Below are positions 1-10,757 of a DNA stretch of 64,000 bases, one piece after another; position 1 is the stretch's first letter; each line of letters opens with the position of its first letter. Origin of the DNA: Neopestalotiopsis rosae (lineage: Eukaryota > Ascomycota > Sordariomycetes > Amphisphaeriales > Sporocadaceae); the NCBI GenBank assembly GCA_023078685.1, contig JALGAS010000006.1:2046001-2110000 (forward strand). The letters are read 5' to 3'. The notes under the pieces are model-generated. The model was not told the origin of the DNA. It saw only the letters and a list, made by a program, of their open reading frames with translations, and ran no database searches. The position numbers were made by a program, and so were the translations under genes.

Positions 1-3000
1 GCACCGAACAACTTGCAGACCATATCCGAGAACAGTGCTGCTGCCCTAGAAGACAGATGGCCCAGTGCTAGTACCGAGCCGTCAACGGCAGAAGATTCAG
101 AAGACGACTTGTTTGTGCCATCATCATCTTCGACTGACCCAAATGATTCGAACACATCAGTAGAGCGCGATCCAGACGGAGAGGATGAGCCGGAATCCGG
201 GAGCCTCCTGGCCCAAGCAAGACTTGATCAAGACCCAGCCACTCTTGCCAGACCAAGGGGCACTTCTTTGAGTGGCAATTCCAACTCCAGCGCTCGTCCG
301 ATCCATTCAAGAACACATTCACACCCTCGCCTGCGGCCGTCGCCAGTTAAGCATAGGCCGTTGCCGGCAGAGGATATATCTGAAGCAGGCATAGATTATG
401 CTCTTGCTGGATCTGATTCACCTTTATCTCCTCGGTCAATGAGCCCCAAACATCTCCAAACCTCGATCAAGACATCGCCTGCGGCTGCTCACCCGCGTCC
501 CAGCGAACGCACAACTGCTGCGGCTTCCGCGCAGAATCCATCTTTTTCCAAAACTGATCCACATAACGACTCGAGAGAATCGCTACTCTACCCAAAGACT
601 ATTCAAAAGGCGACTTTGAGTAAAGTTGACACTGTTCCCTCAATCAATGGATACGATGCTTCTCAGGAAGTCGGCGCTGATATAGAAGACGACGTGAGAC
701 CCGACGCCGACTTCCTTCCTCAGTCGATATCTCGTCTCAATGTGGACATAATAGACCTCTTCTGTGACGTCTTGGAACAAGACAACACACTTGAAGAACA
801 CTTGCTCGCAGGGAGCATGAGTAGCCGCACAGCTTTGAAAAGACCGATCCCTACCCACAAGTCGTATCCTCACCTCCTCAAGCTTGAGTGGAAGCTATTC
901 ATTGAGCAGAGCATCTACAATGTTCTCAGTGACCCGAACGCTGTCCTCGAGTCTTTCACAACTCCCAGCGGTCTAATGGAGTCTCAAACATTGTTCTACC
1001 ACATGTTGCGTTTGACCAGAGCTACCCCGAGCCTGGTGTTTGATAGCCTATGGCAAGCTTCTGCAAGCCTTTTCGAACCCCCTCGCGCTCTAAAATCAGC
1101 ACACCCTCGACCATCCAACAGTTCCTCCCAGAATGTAAGGTCACTGTCCAATGAGGAGGCTGGTTTCCTGATGTCCATTTGTCTACATGCTCTCGTTGCA
1201 GCTGCTCCATTGGTTGACGATGCCACACGATTGTTTGACATGTCAAGAATCAGATCTCGTGGTTTGACCATGTCCGAATACGGATTTGTGGCTTCACAGG
1301 GTTATAATCTTTGTTTACAGTACGAAGATTCGTTCACAGATGATATGGCGCTGCGACTGGCGCGTCGGGTGCTGGCAGCGATCCCGACGCGCCGATATTT
1401 TGATGAACTCATAAAGTTTGATATGGATCCAGAAGATGCAACGGAGAATACAGATGTCCTTGACATAGTGCTGTCTCACCTTGAACCAGGGCGAGACCCG
1501 CAACCATCTGGCGATTTCACGCTGCAGGAGCGAGAAGTACACGAAAAGCGGGTGCCCATTCTGCTTCTCGACTGGGCACGTACTGTCATGTTGAATGAGT
1601 GGCAAGGAAGACCAGACGTCCCTGGTGACGGCCCTTTTGGTGGTGCCCTTGCACTCTTTGCGGCTATACGTAAGTCTTCAAATAAGAGCGCCCTTTGCAA
1701 ACATCACAGCTAACAAATGACAGACCAAAAGCGAAAGTCACTTCTCCTGGGCGACGCTATTTTCCGCGTCGAGTACTTTAGCGATCGACTAGACTCAATC
1801 GAAATGCCCGTCACTTGGTTGACATACGACTCTACTAGGCGTGCGGCACATTTGCTCGACTATCCATACATGTTTCCAAACTCGTCACTGGTATCATATT
1901 TTCGAGCCATCAACTTCTCCCGCATGAGTCGGTCATATGAAGAATCCAGTTCATTACAGACGCGAATCAGTGCGATAATAGCCATGGACAGTCTCGTGAC
2001 AGATGGCCATCAAAAGGGCGTTCTTCAGGATATGCTCAAGGTTGCTTCGTCCAAGTATCTGATCTTGGACATTGGCCGTAAGACGATTATCAGCGATGCA
2101 TTTGATCAACTATGGAGGCGACAAGAACGAGAGCTTCTGAGGCCATTGAAGGTACACTTGGGCGAGGATGCTGGAGAAGAGGGCTTCGACTCGGGCGGCG
2201 TTCAGCAAGAATTCTTCAGGCTGGCTATTGCAGAAGCGCTGAACCCCGACTATGGCGCCTTCACAGTCGATGACAGAACCCGGATGACATGGTTCCAGCC
2301 TGGTGCGCTGCAGCCAGAATGGAAGTTTGAGCTTGTAGGCTTGCTCATGTCTCTGGCCGTATTCAACGGTCTCACATTGCCCGTCACTTTCCCGAAAGCA
2401 TTGTACATGAAGATTCTGGGTGAACCGGTGACGGAATTACACCATATTTCAGACGGCTGGCCTGATCTTACCAATGGTCTCACAAGTCTCCTTGAATGGG
2501 ACGAGACTGATGGTGCTGTCGAAGATATATTTGCTCGCACTTATGAGTTCTCCGTCAATATGCTTGGACAACCTGTCTCGCGGCAAATGGATTCGTCCCA
2601 GGGCAATACTTGGCCACAATTTCCACAATACCCAAGTGATGCGACACTGGCATCTGAAAACCCCGAGGACGCGCCACTCGTAACTGCAGACAATCGCGAA
2701 GCCTACGTCACCGACTATATCCGCTATCTCACAGACGTCAGTGTTGCACCACAATACGAAGCTTTTGCCCGCGGCTTCCGAACCTGTCTCCATTCCAAGT
2801 CCTTGCAGCTCCTTACACCACCGTTACTGCAGTCACTTGTGGAAGGAGTTCAGGAGATTGACATTAATGAGCTTCGCCGAGCTGCACGCTACGAGGGCTG
2901 GGATGCTAATCATCGTACTATACGTGACTTCTGGAGCATTGTCAAGCGTTATGACGAGAACAAGAAACGCAAGTTGCTTGAGTTTGTGACGGCCAGCGAC

Positions 3001-3198
3001 CGTGTTCCGGTTGGCGGCATGCGCAACATCAAGTTTGTAATTCAAAGGCATGGTGCCGCCGAGGGTAAACACGGGCGTCTGCCATCTGCCTATACGTGCT
3101 ATGGAATTCTGCTGTTACCCGAATACCAAGACAAGGAGACTCTTAAGCAGAGATTGGGATTTGCCTTGGAAAATACTCAAGGGTTTGGTCTTGCCTAA
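1..3198 (+). CDS. HECT-type E3 ubiquitin ligase, HUL4-like (5' partial)
   Basis: The frame is open from base 1, so the N-terminus lies upstream of the window. Exons are 1-1669 and 1724-3198. The 54-nt intron 1670-1723 has a GTAAGT donor and a CAG acceptor, and splicing rebuilds a His codon. The first ~230 visible residues are Ser/Pro-rich and look disordered; the part around 690-1045 is a HECT domain. Its N-lobe has FDQLWRRQ and the FDSGGVQQEFF motif, and its C-lobe ends with AYTCYGILLLPEY, whose Cys (codon 3097-3099) should be the thioester-forming residue. The C-terminus ENTQGFGLA is typical of the family. HECT ligases take ubiquitin from an E2 onto this Cys and pass it to a substrate Lys. 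HUL4/HECTD2-type proteins are the closest relatives I recognise. Family assignment is secure; the exact orthologue and substrate are inference. Confidence 0.9.
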
Positions 3199-3685
3199 GC
3201 CGACCAAGTTGATTGTAATATGGCCATCAGGAAATCGGAATTTTACCTGAGGTTATTCCACGTATATGATGGATTTTGGTACAGAAGCGTGAGGATACCG
3301 ATTTATACAAGCATCTCAATAGAAATTACATAGCGGGAGTTCGTGCTGGCAGCTGCAAAAGGCTTTTCATTATATTTATGGAACCATCAGAGCCGCCGAC
3401 CAGGCAAAAATACAAAGTCTTACTTGTGCTCTTGTGCTTCAAGATGATATATCGACACTGAGAAGTTCGGAAAGCTGTTGGCTCAGACTTTGGGTAGCAT
3501 AAAGATATTGCTAGTGGCCTGTAATTCTTTTCAAGTCGGGCTTTTGAGTTTTCCCTTGTGGTCAGCTCGTGGTCAGGCTAGCAGCGCAGTCGTATGCAGG
3601 TATCCACCGGCAAGGATTATTCTGTCATGAATCGAATTAGTGCCGCAAATTCAACATCAAATCATAACAGCCCAACCGGGACAGA
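3199..3685. other. Intergenic, 3' of the HECT gene
   Basis: 487 bases between the HECT stop codon and the first tRNA-His. It should hold the 3' UTR of the ligase. I see no credible ORF or RNA gene. Confidence 0.5.
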
Positions 3686-3787
3686 GATGTTGTAGTATAG
3701 TGGTCAGTACATCACGTTGTGGTGTGAGCAATCACCTACAACCACGGCATCTCCGTGAAGACCCCGGTTCGATTCCGGGCAACGTCA
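3686..3787 (+). tRNA. tRNA-His (GTG), with 30-nt intron, copy 1
   Basis: The cloverleaf can be folded by eye. The acceptor stem GATGTTG pairs with CAACGTC, followed by discriminator A3787. The D-arm is GTAT-AGTGGTCA-GTAC, the anticodon stem TCACG/CGTGA, and the T-arm CCCGG-TTCGATT-CCGGG. The anticodon GTG is at 3719-3721. An intron at 3723-3752 lies one base 3' of the anticodon (37/38), the standard site for nuclear tRNA introns cut by the TSEN endonuclease. The TAGTATAGTGGT A-box region resembles yeast tRNA-His. The G at -1 needed by tRNA-His is added after transcription. A second copy starts 508 bases downstream. Confidence 0.93.
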
Positions 3788-4193
3788 TTCTTTTGTCGAT
3801 CTGACCTACTTTTTGGACTCGGAAAGTCACACCCTGCCACGTCCCATGCCTCATTAAGCGAAAGATCGTGCCTCACCAAACTGTATATCATCAACAGTTA
3901 TATTCCCAGGAACATCTGTTTGCCCACCGGAAGTCTGCATATGCTCTTTTGTCTTGCCTCAGAATATCATTTTATATGGCTGTCCACTTGACACTTGTAT
4001 TCGTTATTTATTTATCGAATCTGTGTTCACTGATGTCACAATAAATTAGAAAGCAAAAGCTCCCACAACTGAAAATATAACCGTTCACACATTCGGAACA
4101 TGAACTATACACGATGCCTTCATTCAAGGCATGGAAATGAGAGATGCCACATATTGCAAAATACTTTGCATTTCTTTCAACAACTCAACAACC
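3788..4193. other. Spacer between tandem tRNA-His genes
   Basis: 406 bases, AT-rich toward the second tRNA. No supported gene. The spacer does not look like a copy of the flanks of the other tRNA. Confidence 0.5.
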
Positions 4194-4294
4194 GATGTTG
4201 TAGTATAGTGGTCAGTACATCACGTTGTGGAATTAAATCCTCCGCAGCCACGGGCAATCCCGTGAAGACCCCGGTTCGATTCCGGGCAACGTCA
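4194..4294 (+). tRNA. tRNA-His (GTG), with 29-nt intron, copy 2
   Basis: The mature parts are identical to copy 1 (acceptor GATGTTG/CAACGTC, stem TCACG/CGTGA, anticodon GTG at 4227-4229). The intron 4231-4259 sits at the same 37/38 position but its sequence is quite different from that of copy 1. The T-run after 4319 (TTTCTTTTTGTTTTTT) is a plausible Pol III terminator. Confidence 0.93.
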
Positions 4295-4677
4295 AGTTCG
4301 CCCAAGCTTGTTACAAGCTTTCTTTTTGTTTTTTAATCATCTCTTCTCTCTTTGCCTTTTTGTGTATCGAGGCTTGTTTGTGGGCCGAGTACGTAATGTT
4401 CAAGAGATGAAAGTCGTCGCCTGCCCAAGTATAGAGGTTTCGTGACTGACCATATGGCTATACTCAAATTAGCCGCGGAGACTAGCCCGACGCTATTGCC
4501 CATACGTATAATAAAAGAACGAGTTCCGTATGTGTCATTAGGACTGCCGACATTCGTGAATTTGGAAAAAGGTAGTGCAATTCAAGAGAGACATCGCCCA
4601 TATGATTAAAGCACAAGCACAAGTTAAAAGGCAATCATGTCTATATCCATCTCATCCGTATGGGAAATAGAGAGAAA
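4295..4677. other. Intergenic, tRNA-His to P450 3' end
   Basis: 383 bases with a T-rich Pol III stop region at 4319-4336. The remainder is probably the 3' UTR of the P450 gene on the opposite strand. No ORF supported. Confidence 0.45.
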
Positions 4678-6431
4678 CTATTCAAGATCATCCGGGCAAC
4701 CCGGGCGACGTTTGAAAACTAGATACGGCCCAGTGTGGTTGGCATTAAACATGCCAAACAAGTGAAATTGATTGGCATGCCCGATTCCCACCCCGTTTCC
4801 GTTTTTGCCCTGGCCAATTTCGCCGACAGGGCCCGGTGCTTTTTCAAAATCAAAGTACCAGACCGTCTTGGCCAGTACGAGACTAATCTCCAGGTAGGCC
4901 ATGGCCTTGCCCGCACAAGACCGGGGACCAATGATGAAGGGAGCAAAGGCCCGGCGCTGCTGCTGCTGCTGCTGTTTCTGCTGTTGCTCCCCCGATGCGC
5001 CTTCGTCCTCCAGCCATCTGCCGGGGTGAAAGGTGAAGGGATCGGGAAAGTAGTCCTCGTTGTGGTGCAGCGCGTACAGGTTGACGCCGACCTGGGTACC
5101 GGGCGGAATGACGTGGCCATCGACGAGCAAGGGCTGTCCGGCGTCGTCGTCGTCGGCCGCCGCGGTCTGCTCCCGCCACAGGGTCGCGAGTGACGGCGGC
5201 GCCATGCGCAGGGCCTCGTCGATGCAGGCGCGCAGGTACTTGCAGGCAGACAGCTTGGCACCGCCATGGATATCTCGACCGGAGGCAAAGGTGGTCCGGA
5301 CCTCTCGGGCGAGCTTCTCGTGGCACTGCGGGTGGCGCGACAGGTAGAAGAACAGAGCGCTCATGGTGGTGGCCGGAGGCGTTCCGCCCGCCGTCATGAA
5401 GAAGATGGCTTCGCTCCAGAGGATGCCGTCGTAGAGGCCGCCGGGCTTTATGTGCTCGGCCATGAGTGCGTACAGATCGTGCTGGCCTCTGTCGTCCTCG
5501 GCGATGCGAGTCTTGATTATCTCTGTGATGATGCGCCTAAACTCGACGGCGTCTTTCGAGGGTAGAGCCTGGAGGATGAAGTCAAGCGACTGCAGGGCCG
5601 GAAAGTGCATGAAAGCGTTGACTCGCATCTTGGCGACGGTGAGGAGTCTTATCATGACGCGGTTGGTCTCCTCGGTCTGCATCTTGAGATCGCACCCGAA
5701 AGCCAGGTGTCCGATGACGTCGAATCCGAGGCGTTGGCACATGTCGGTCATGTTCAGAGGCGTGGAGTCATGACAGCTTTGAGACAGCAGTTGTAGAAAT
5801 ATGTCGATCTGCCGCGACATCGTGGGCTCGAATATTCGCATTGAACGGTCATTAATCGGCTGCCCCATGACTTGTCGTTTCTGGCGGTGCAGATCTCTTT
5901 CAAACGTGCTGAAGATGCTGGGGGCCGTGCCCAGTCGTGATGCGACGTATACATGTGACTTGGTGATCCTCGGACTCGAGTAGATTTCTTATCTTTCATC
6001 AGTCTTGTATGGCAGTTTGTCATTCTGAAGCGCAAGTACCTTGGAATGCGGTTACGGTATTGAACAAGAGACGGTTTGGACTATACCGTACAACAGCACC
6101 TTTGCATAATTAGTAGATACTCTACAATAAAGATTTTAGACTTTCATATATACTGACCATACTTGACATGGTTCTGCCATATATTCGTATGGGTACGTCT
6201 GGCAAGTGCTTGAAAGCCGGCATATCCATCGGTCAACTTTGCAACCAAGGGTCCTGGGTATTTATGAAGTGGATGATACGACGAGCGATAAATGACCAGG
6301 AAAAATGACTGCATGATCAAAGTCAGTTACTATACCATCAAAAGTATCTGTCATAGGAGGCTTCTCACATAAGGTACGATCACGCACGCGGCGTAGAGGA
6401 GAAAAGCGTACACCAACTCCACGAATCGCAT
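4678..6431 (-). CDS. Cytochrome P450 monooxygenase-like protein, 4 exons, 524 aa
   Basis: Exons (complement): 6431-6378, 6308-6158, 6099-6040, 5987-4678. The three introns are 69, 58 and 52 nt, all GT...AG, and give one 525-codon frame. The N-terminus is a short hydrophobic anchor (MRFVELVYAFLLYAACVI) followed by HKYPGP, the usual hinge of microsomal fungal P450s. Later come the VVRYSPNRLLFNT strand region, YSSPRITKSHVY, the C-helix HRQKRQ, the ExxR motif (EALR) and the heme loop FIIGPRSCAG with the Cys ligand. Length is normal for the superfamily and the protein should sit in the ER membrane. Two oddities: the I-helix reads AGGTPPATT instead of the usual AGxDTT, and a glutamine run (CAG repeats near 4957-4990) lies just before the heme loop. 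Substrate unknown. The first three exons were found from splice signals, not as long ORFs. Confidence 0.9.
4955..4990. repeat. CTG/CAG microsatellite inside the P450 gene
   Basis: A run of CTG units (CAG on the coding strand) encodes a Gln-rich stretch just before the heme-binding loop. Such tracts vary in length between strains. Confidence 0.75.
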
Positions 6432-7019
6432 CTTGCCTTCTGAGATTCGATTTCTTGCTTTGAGATGGACGCATCAACTGAGTGGTCGCGAGACGAAATC
6501 AGAATTGGAGGGCATGGAATTGGGCCCATGGGACTTTTTTTTGTCTCAAAATCCTTAGTCTAAGGCTGGTATCAGGCAAGGGACCGTGTTGGCGCACATT
6601 CAATGAGTGTAGTCTATTCCATCACGTTGCTATACGGTTTGAACTCGTCTAAAAATGGCCTCAAGACTTCAAGGACGACCCGCGGCATGCGCTGACACTG
6701 GTTCTATTGGTAACGAGTAGCAAGATAACGAGACGAGGTCGCAGTCGAGGATGCAAGTCTGCCGTTGGCTGCACGCTCAGTCTGGTCATTTCCCAGCTCT
6801 GCGGCCCAACAGCACACATGCAGATACAGGGCTTGACCCCTGCCACTGTACAAGGCTTTTTAAGCAGACAACAACCAACGTTTATCCTCTTGACCATGCG
6901 AGAGGATATAATTCAAGTTTGGACATGATGTCAAAATTGTTCAGATATTTGATAGTCGAGGTGGCGCAAATCCCAGCTCTAAAAACGTGAGCATCCGTTT
7001 ACTCGGGCGCTCGTCGTAT
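6432..7019. other. P450 promoter region / 3' flank of the rhodopsin-domain gene
   Basis: 588 bases between two minus-strand genes. It should hold the P450 promoter (right of 6431) and the 3' UTR of the upstream gene. Only short overlapping ORFs on both strands; none supported. Confidence 0.4.
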
Positions 7020-8456
7020 TCATGGATGGTGGTGATTCGCTGCCATGGCTTGCAATGCTCCAGGATTCTGGAAATCTCGTTTTGACGCTTCCAATGTATT
7101 GGAGAGACCATCGAGGTCTGAGTGTGCGTCGAGCTCGTAGTGATCAAAACCAGCGACCGGTACGTTGAAGCCGTGAGCATCCAAGTAGAAATCTCCTTCA
7201 AATGCCTCGTGGCTTGATTTGCGGCCCGGCCACGATTGGCCCGCCGGTCTCCGCGATTGTGACGCCTGTGAAAGCTTAGCCGGAGAAAGCAACGATTGAA
7301 CAATCTTTGCAATCAAATGATCATCGGTCTTGAAGATCTTTGGCACTGTAGGTATACAAAAGACCAGAAGGATGCAGGTCCCTTCGGCAAGGCCCCAGAG
7401 CTCTGTCACTGGAGCATAGTAGGTCGCATCGTGATGATAGTCTAGCTTGAACGTTGAGTAGACTCGACCAGTCGTGCAGGCGCAGGCGCTAGACGGTGCA
7501 AATATGGTTATTCAGGCGGCTGTAAATGTCGGTGGATAACCTGTCGGAGATGACTCACATCAAGCCCACAGAAAACACGAGAGCGATCCCTAGTTTATGC
7601 TTCCTTCCTGTCTTGAGTCTCCAAATGACTGGCTGCGGAAGAAGCAGAATGACGAGGTCGAATACGAGATTGCACATGGTGACAGTCTCGTCCATCTTCT
7701 TGCGTTCAATACAAAATCCGTCGACCCAAGGTCGATACTCCTTTTGCATCGGAGAACATGTCATCCATGTTGAAGCGATGGCAGCTACATATAGAGCAGC
7801 ATTCAAGTACATGACGGCATAGCTTGTCCAGAAGAACATGTTGTGTCGCGAAGTAGGCACAAATATATGGATCCACTCCAGCAGGACCGCAGCCTTTATC
7901 AGGGTCATTTCGCAGCTATAGCAAGTCACTAGGGCGTATGTGATCTATTCGCTGAATTAGCATCGTGATAATCAAAATCGCGCGATGTTGTCACCTTGAT
8001 ATAACGCTCAAGATCTTTGACTCGAATGTCCCACTCATGAACCCAGAGACCAGGTTTCTGCGAGAGAAGGATAAAGCTGATGAACATCCCCAGGTACGCA
8101 ATCTTGTCTCGAATTAGCTTTGAAAGTGTATGAGAGCATTGGAGGAAAACTATGCACATAACCAAATAGACCTAGGACTGCATGAAGAGATCAGCTGCTA
8201 TTCATATCAAGCAGTATCTATAACGATGTTAAGCTTGCAACTTACTATCTTCGAGCCTGACCCTTCTCGTGCAAGCCAGCTTTGAATAGGCTCTCAGTAG
8301 AACTATAATCGTGCCAATAGCTACACATATGATTGCGGGTATAAGACCTTGCACGTTTTTGTTGGGCGGATTATTGAGGTAATAGACGCCGTCAGGGGAC
8401 TCCTGGGCGGGTTGATTCAAGATATACTTCAACTGTTCGGGTGATATCGCAACCAT
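7020..8456 (-). CDS. Fungal rhodopsin-domain integral membrane protein, 5 exons, 397 aa
   Basis: Exons (complement): 8456-8246, 8177-8158, 8102-7995, 7944-7559, 7488-7020. They sum to 398 codons in one frame. The product has about seven hydrophobic helices. It has the signatures of the fungal 'rhodopsin domain' family (related to PTH11-like proteins): LED after helix 1, PGLWVHEWDIRVKDL, IHIFVPTSRHN, CNLVFDLVILLLPQPVIW, then a polar cytoplasmic tail. No CFEM Cys motif precedes helix 1. Exon 2 is only 20 nt and its donor is GTGCAT, a weak match to consensus, but only this splice pattern gives the expected run of residues into exon 3. A further in-frame upstream start exists near 8600; 8456 was chosen because the protein there (MVAISPEQL) is a normal polar N-terminus. 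Ligand and signalling role are not known. Confidence 0.82.
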
Positions 8457-9128
8457 TTCGCATCTAGGACTGGAAACGAGGTCCGAATGACTTATTGTAC
8501 ACAAGGGATAGTTTTCTCGGGACCAGAACGGTGATATAGGTGAGTACTTATGTGATGACGGACGGTTCAGAGTGACCCATAGATCATCAGCGAGGGCCAA
8601 GACTAGGATCCTTAGTATACTAGACGCCGCCTTCCCGCCCGATGACCCTCAACGGGTTTGAGTCAGCGGATGTTGCGGATTTTTCCAAGTCTTTGCAGGT
8701 ATGATCTACCATCCATGCATCCAATTTTAAGCACGATTTGATCATACCTGTGATGCTTGCAAGCACTGTAGACCTCGCCCAATCAAGGTAGTATATTGCT
8801 GATATATCACAGTGGGGATATGGAAGGGTAGGCATCTTGGTAACATGGCTCGTGGCCGGGGTTGTGTCCGAGAAAGGCTCACAAGTCCTGCGAGACAGTT
8901 GTGGTTGTTCATACCAACTGAACCGAGTAGTGGGCCACGTTACCAGGAATAGCAGCCAGACGTCGCCGTGCGGAGCTATTTCTGCAGCTACAAGGGGATT
9001 GTTACTATGTACAATGCTACGTCGAAGCAACTATCACAAGGCATACATTAGTGGAAAACCCCATGCAAATCATATTTCATGTTAATCCACCAAGGGTCAA
9101 TAATGTATGTCTTGAAGCAACTATCAAT
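8457..9128. other. Intergenic, upstream of the rhodopsin-domain gene
   Basis: 672 bases between the start of the rhodopsin-domain gene and the 3' end of the GH43 gene. ORFs here are short and unsupported. Presumably promoter and 3' UTR. Confidence 0.4.
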
Positions 9129-10757
9129 CTAAACGATTTCCATGGAAAAGCTCTTCAACGTGACTGCACCGCCCAGAGCGTTGGTGGCAAAGTTGAAGGC
9201 TGCATATCGATACCCAGTAAAATAAGACCATGAGTTGACCAAGAGGAACTCATCACCCAGTTGCGTCCAAGTCTGACCGTCCAGGCTGTAGCTGAATATG
9301 GCGGGCCGGACCGGGTCAAGACCAAACGCCGGGGTGATATCAGCCCTGATCTTGAGATAGATGGTCGACTGTGTCACGGTAGGCCCAGTGGCTGCGACGG
9401 TCCCAGTGGACGCGGTCGCCCACGTTGCGTCGACCAGATTGATGCCGTCGACGTAGACCAGGGTAGCTGTGCCGCCCGACTTGTGCACTCCAATATAGGC
9501 CGACTGGTCCCTGAACACGGCGGCACCCGCGCGGTCGCCGTCGGCCATTTGGCTGATATCGAACTCAAAGACAGCCTCGGACACGGGCCCAATGATGCGG
9601 TGCGTCAGAGTGTTTCGAGCAGTGAAGAGGTCGTCCGTAATGGTCGCGGTCTGGAGAACAAGACCTCCGCCGCTCGCGATGCTCCATTTCGAGGTGTCGG
9701 GATTGTGATTCCACTCCCACTCGTCGCCGAGGAAAGTAAAGGTGTCCGTGCCGGTCAGGGGCGGTACCGTCTTGGTCGTGCTCACGGGCGCGTCGTACTC
9801 GACGGCCCAGCCGCCACTGCTGTTGGTGACGACATAGGGCCAGCCATCGCTATCCCAGCCCAGCGGAGCCATGACGGGCATGCGACCGGCAGGGTACGAG
9901 TCCAGGAAGGAGACGTAGTACCAATCGCCGTCCTGCGTCTCGACGAAGCCTCCCTGGTGAGGGGACCCGGCGTGGGCGAGGGGCGCAGGGATGGAACTGA
10001 CTAGTACGCGCTGCTCGTATGGGCCGTAGATGCTCGTCGACCGGTACATCCACTCGGCCGTGGCGGGCTGCGTGGGCACGATCCAGTAGTAGCCGTTGAT
10101 CTTGTACAAGTGGCTGCCCTCGACGGCGGTGCTGCCGCTGGTGAAGACCTGCTGCGTGCTGACCTGCGAGAGGCCGTCGCTCGACAGCTGGGCGACGTTG
10201 ATGTTGGTGTTGCCGTACACGACGTACATGGTGTCGTCGTCGTCGATGAAGAGGCCGCAGTCGTAGTAGCAGGTGTCAATGACGGCGGCCTGTTGCCAGT
10301 CCCACGAGTCGGCCTCGCCGTTGTTGTTGCCGGCGTTGCTGCCAGACGAGGTGTAAACGTACGTCTTGGAGAACTCGATGCAGCCGATCCAGTAGAATGT
10401 GTCGGTGGACGCTCGGTAACGAACGCTGCTAGCCCAGATGCCCTTGACGTAGGCGCGGTTGTCAGCGCTGGGCAGGTTATACTGGTCACCAAAGTCGAGC
10501 GTCGGCACGCTGTGCGTGACGGGTGCCCAGTTCACCAAGTCATAGGACTTGTACAACGGCGCGCCCGGAGAATACGCGAACGTGGAGGTGGAGTAGTAGT
10601 ATACATCTCCAATCCGGAAGACGTCTAGATCTGGAAGATCTTCGTAGACGATGGGATTGGTAAAGGTCGAGCTCTGTCGTGGCTGATTGACATGAGAAGC
10701 AGGCCATGCCGTGGCAAAGCCCGCAAGAAGAGCTGTAACGACGCTTGAGAGCAGCAT
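9129..10757 (-). CDS. Secreted glycoside hydrolase family 43 protein, 542 aa
   Basis: Single exon. The N-terminus MLLSSVVTALLAGFATAWPA is a clear signal peptide, so the enzyme should be secreted. The five-bladed propeller of GH43 is recognisable: the first blade has LPDLDVFRIGDVYYYSTSTF (catalytic base Asp in DLDVF), then YKSYDLVNW and GIWASSVRYR. The motif TAVEGSHLYKINGYYW carries the proton-donor Glu. After about residue 330 follows a second beta-rich domain like the C-terminal domain found in many GH43 beta-xylosidases. Family members release xylose or arabinose from hemicellulose by an inverting mechanism. The exact substrate (beta-xylosidase or arabinofuranosidase) cannot be read from the sequence. 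Codon use is GC3-rich. Confidence 0.9.
   Translation of the reverse strand: MLLSSVVTALLAGFATAWPASHVNQPRQSSTFTNPIVYEDLPDLDVFRIGDVYYYSTSTFAYSPGAPLYKSYDLVNWAPVTHSVPTLDFGDQYNLPSADNRAYVKGIWASSVRYRASTDTFYWIGCIEFSKTYVYTSSGSNAGNNNGEADSWDWQQAAVIDTCYYDCGLFIDDDDTMYVVYGNTNINVAQLSSDGLSQVSTQQVFTSGSTAVEGSHLYKINGYYWIVPTQPATAEWMYRSTSIYGPYEQRVLVSSIPAPLAHAGSPHQGGFVETQDGDWYYVSFLDSYPAGRMPVMAPLGWDSDGWPYVVTNSSGGWAVEYDAPVSTTKTVPPLTGTDTFTFLGDEWEWNHNPDTSKWSIASGGGLVLQTATITDDLFTARNTLTHRIIGPVSEAVFEFDISQMADGDRAGAAVFRDQSAYIGVHKSGGTATLVYVDGINLVDATWATASTGTVAATGPTVTQSTIYLKIRADITPAFGLDPVRPAIFSYSLDGQTWTQLGDEFLLVNSWSYFTGYRYAAFNFATNALGGAVTLKSFSMEIV

Noticed and set aside
4678..10757. Possible biosynthetic gene cluster (P450, membrane protein, GH43)
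   Set aside because: No core synthase (PKS, NRPS, terpene cyclase), no transporter or regulator nearby. The three genes are unrelated in function.
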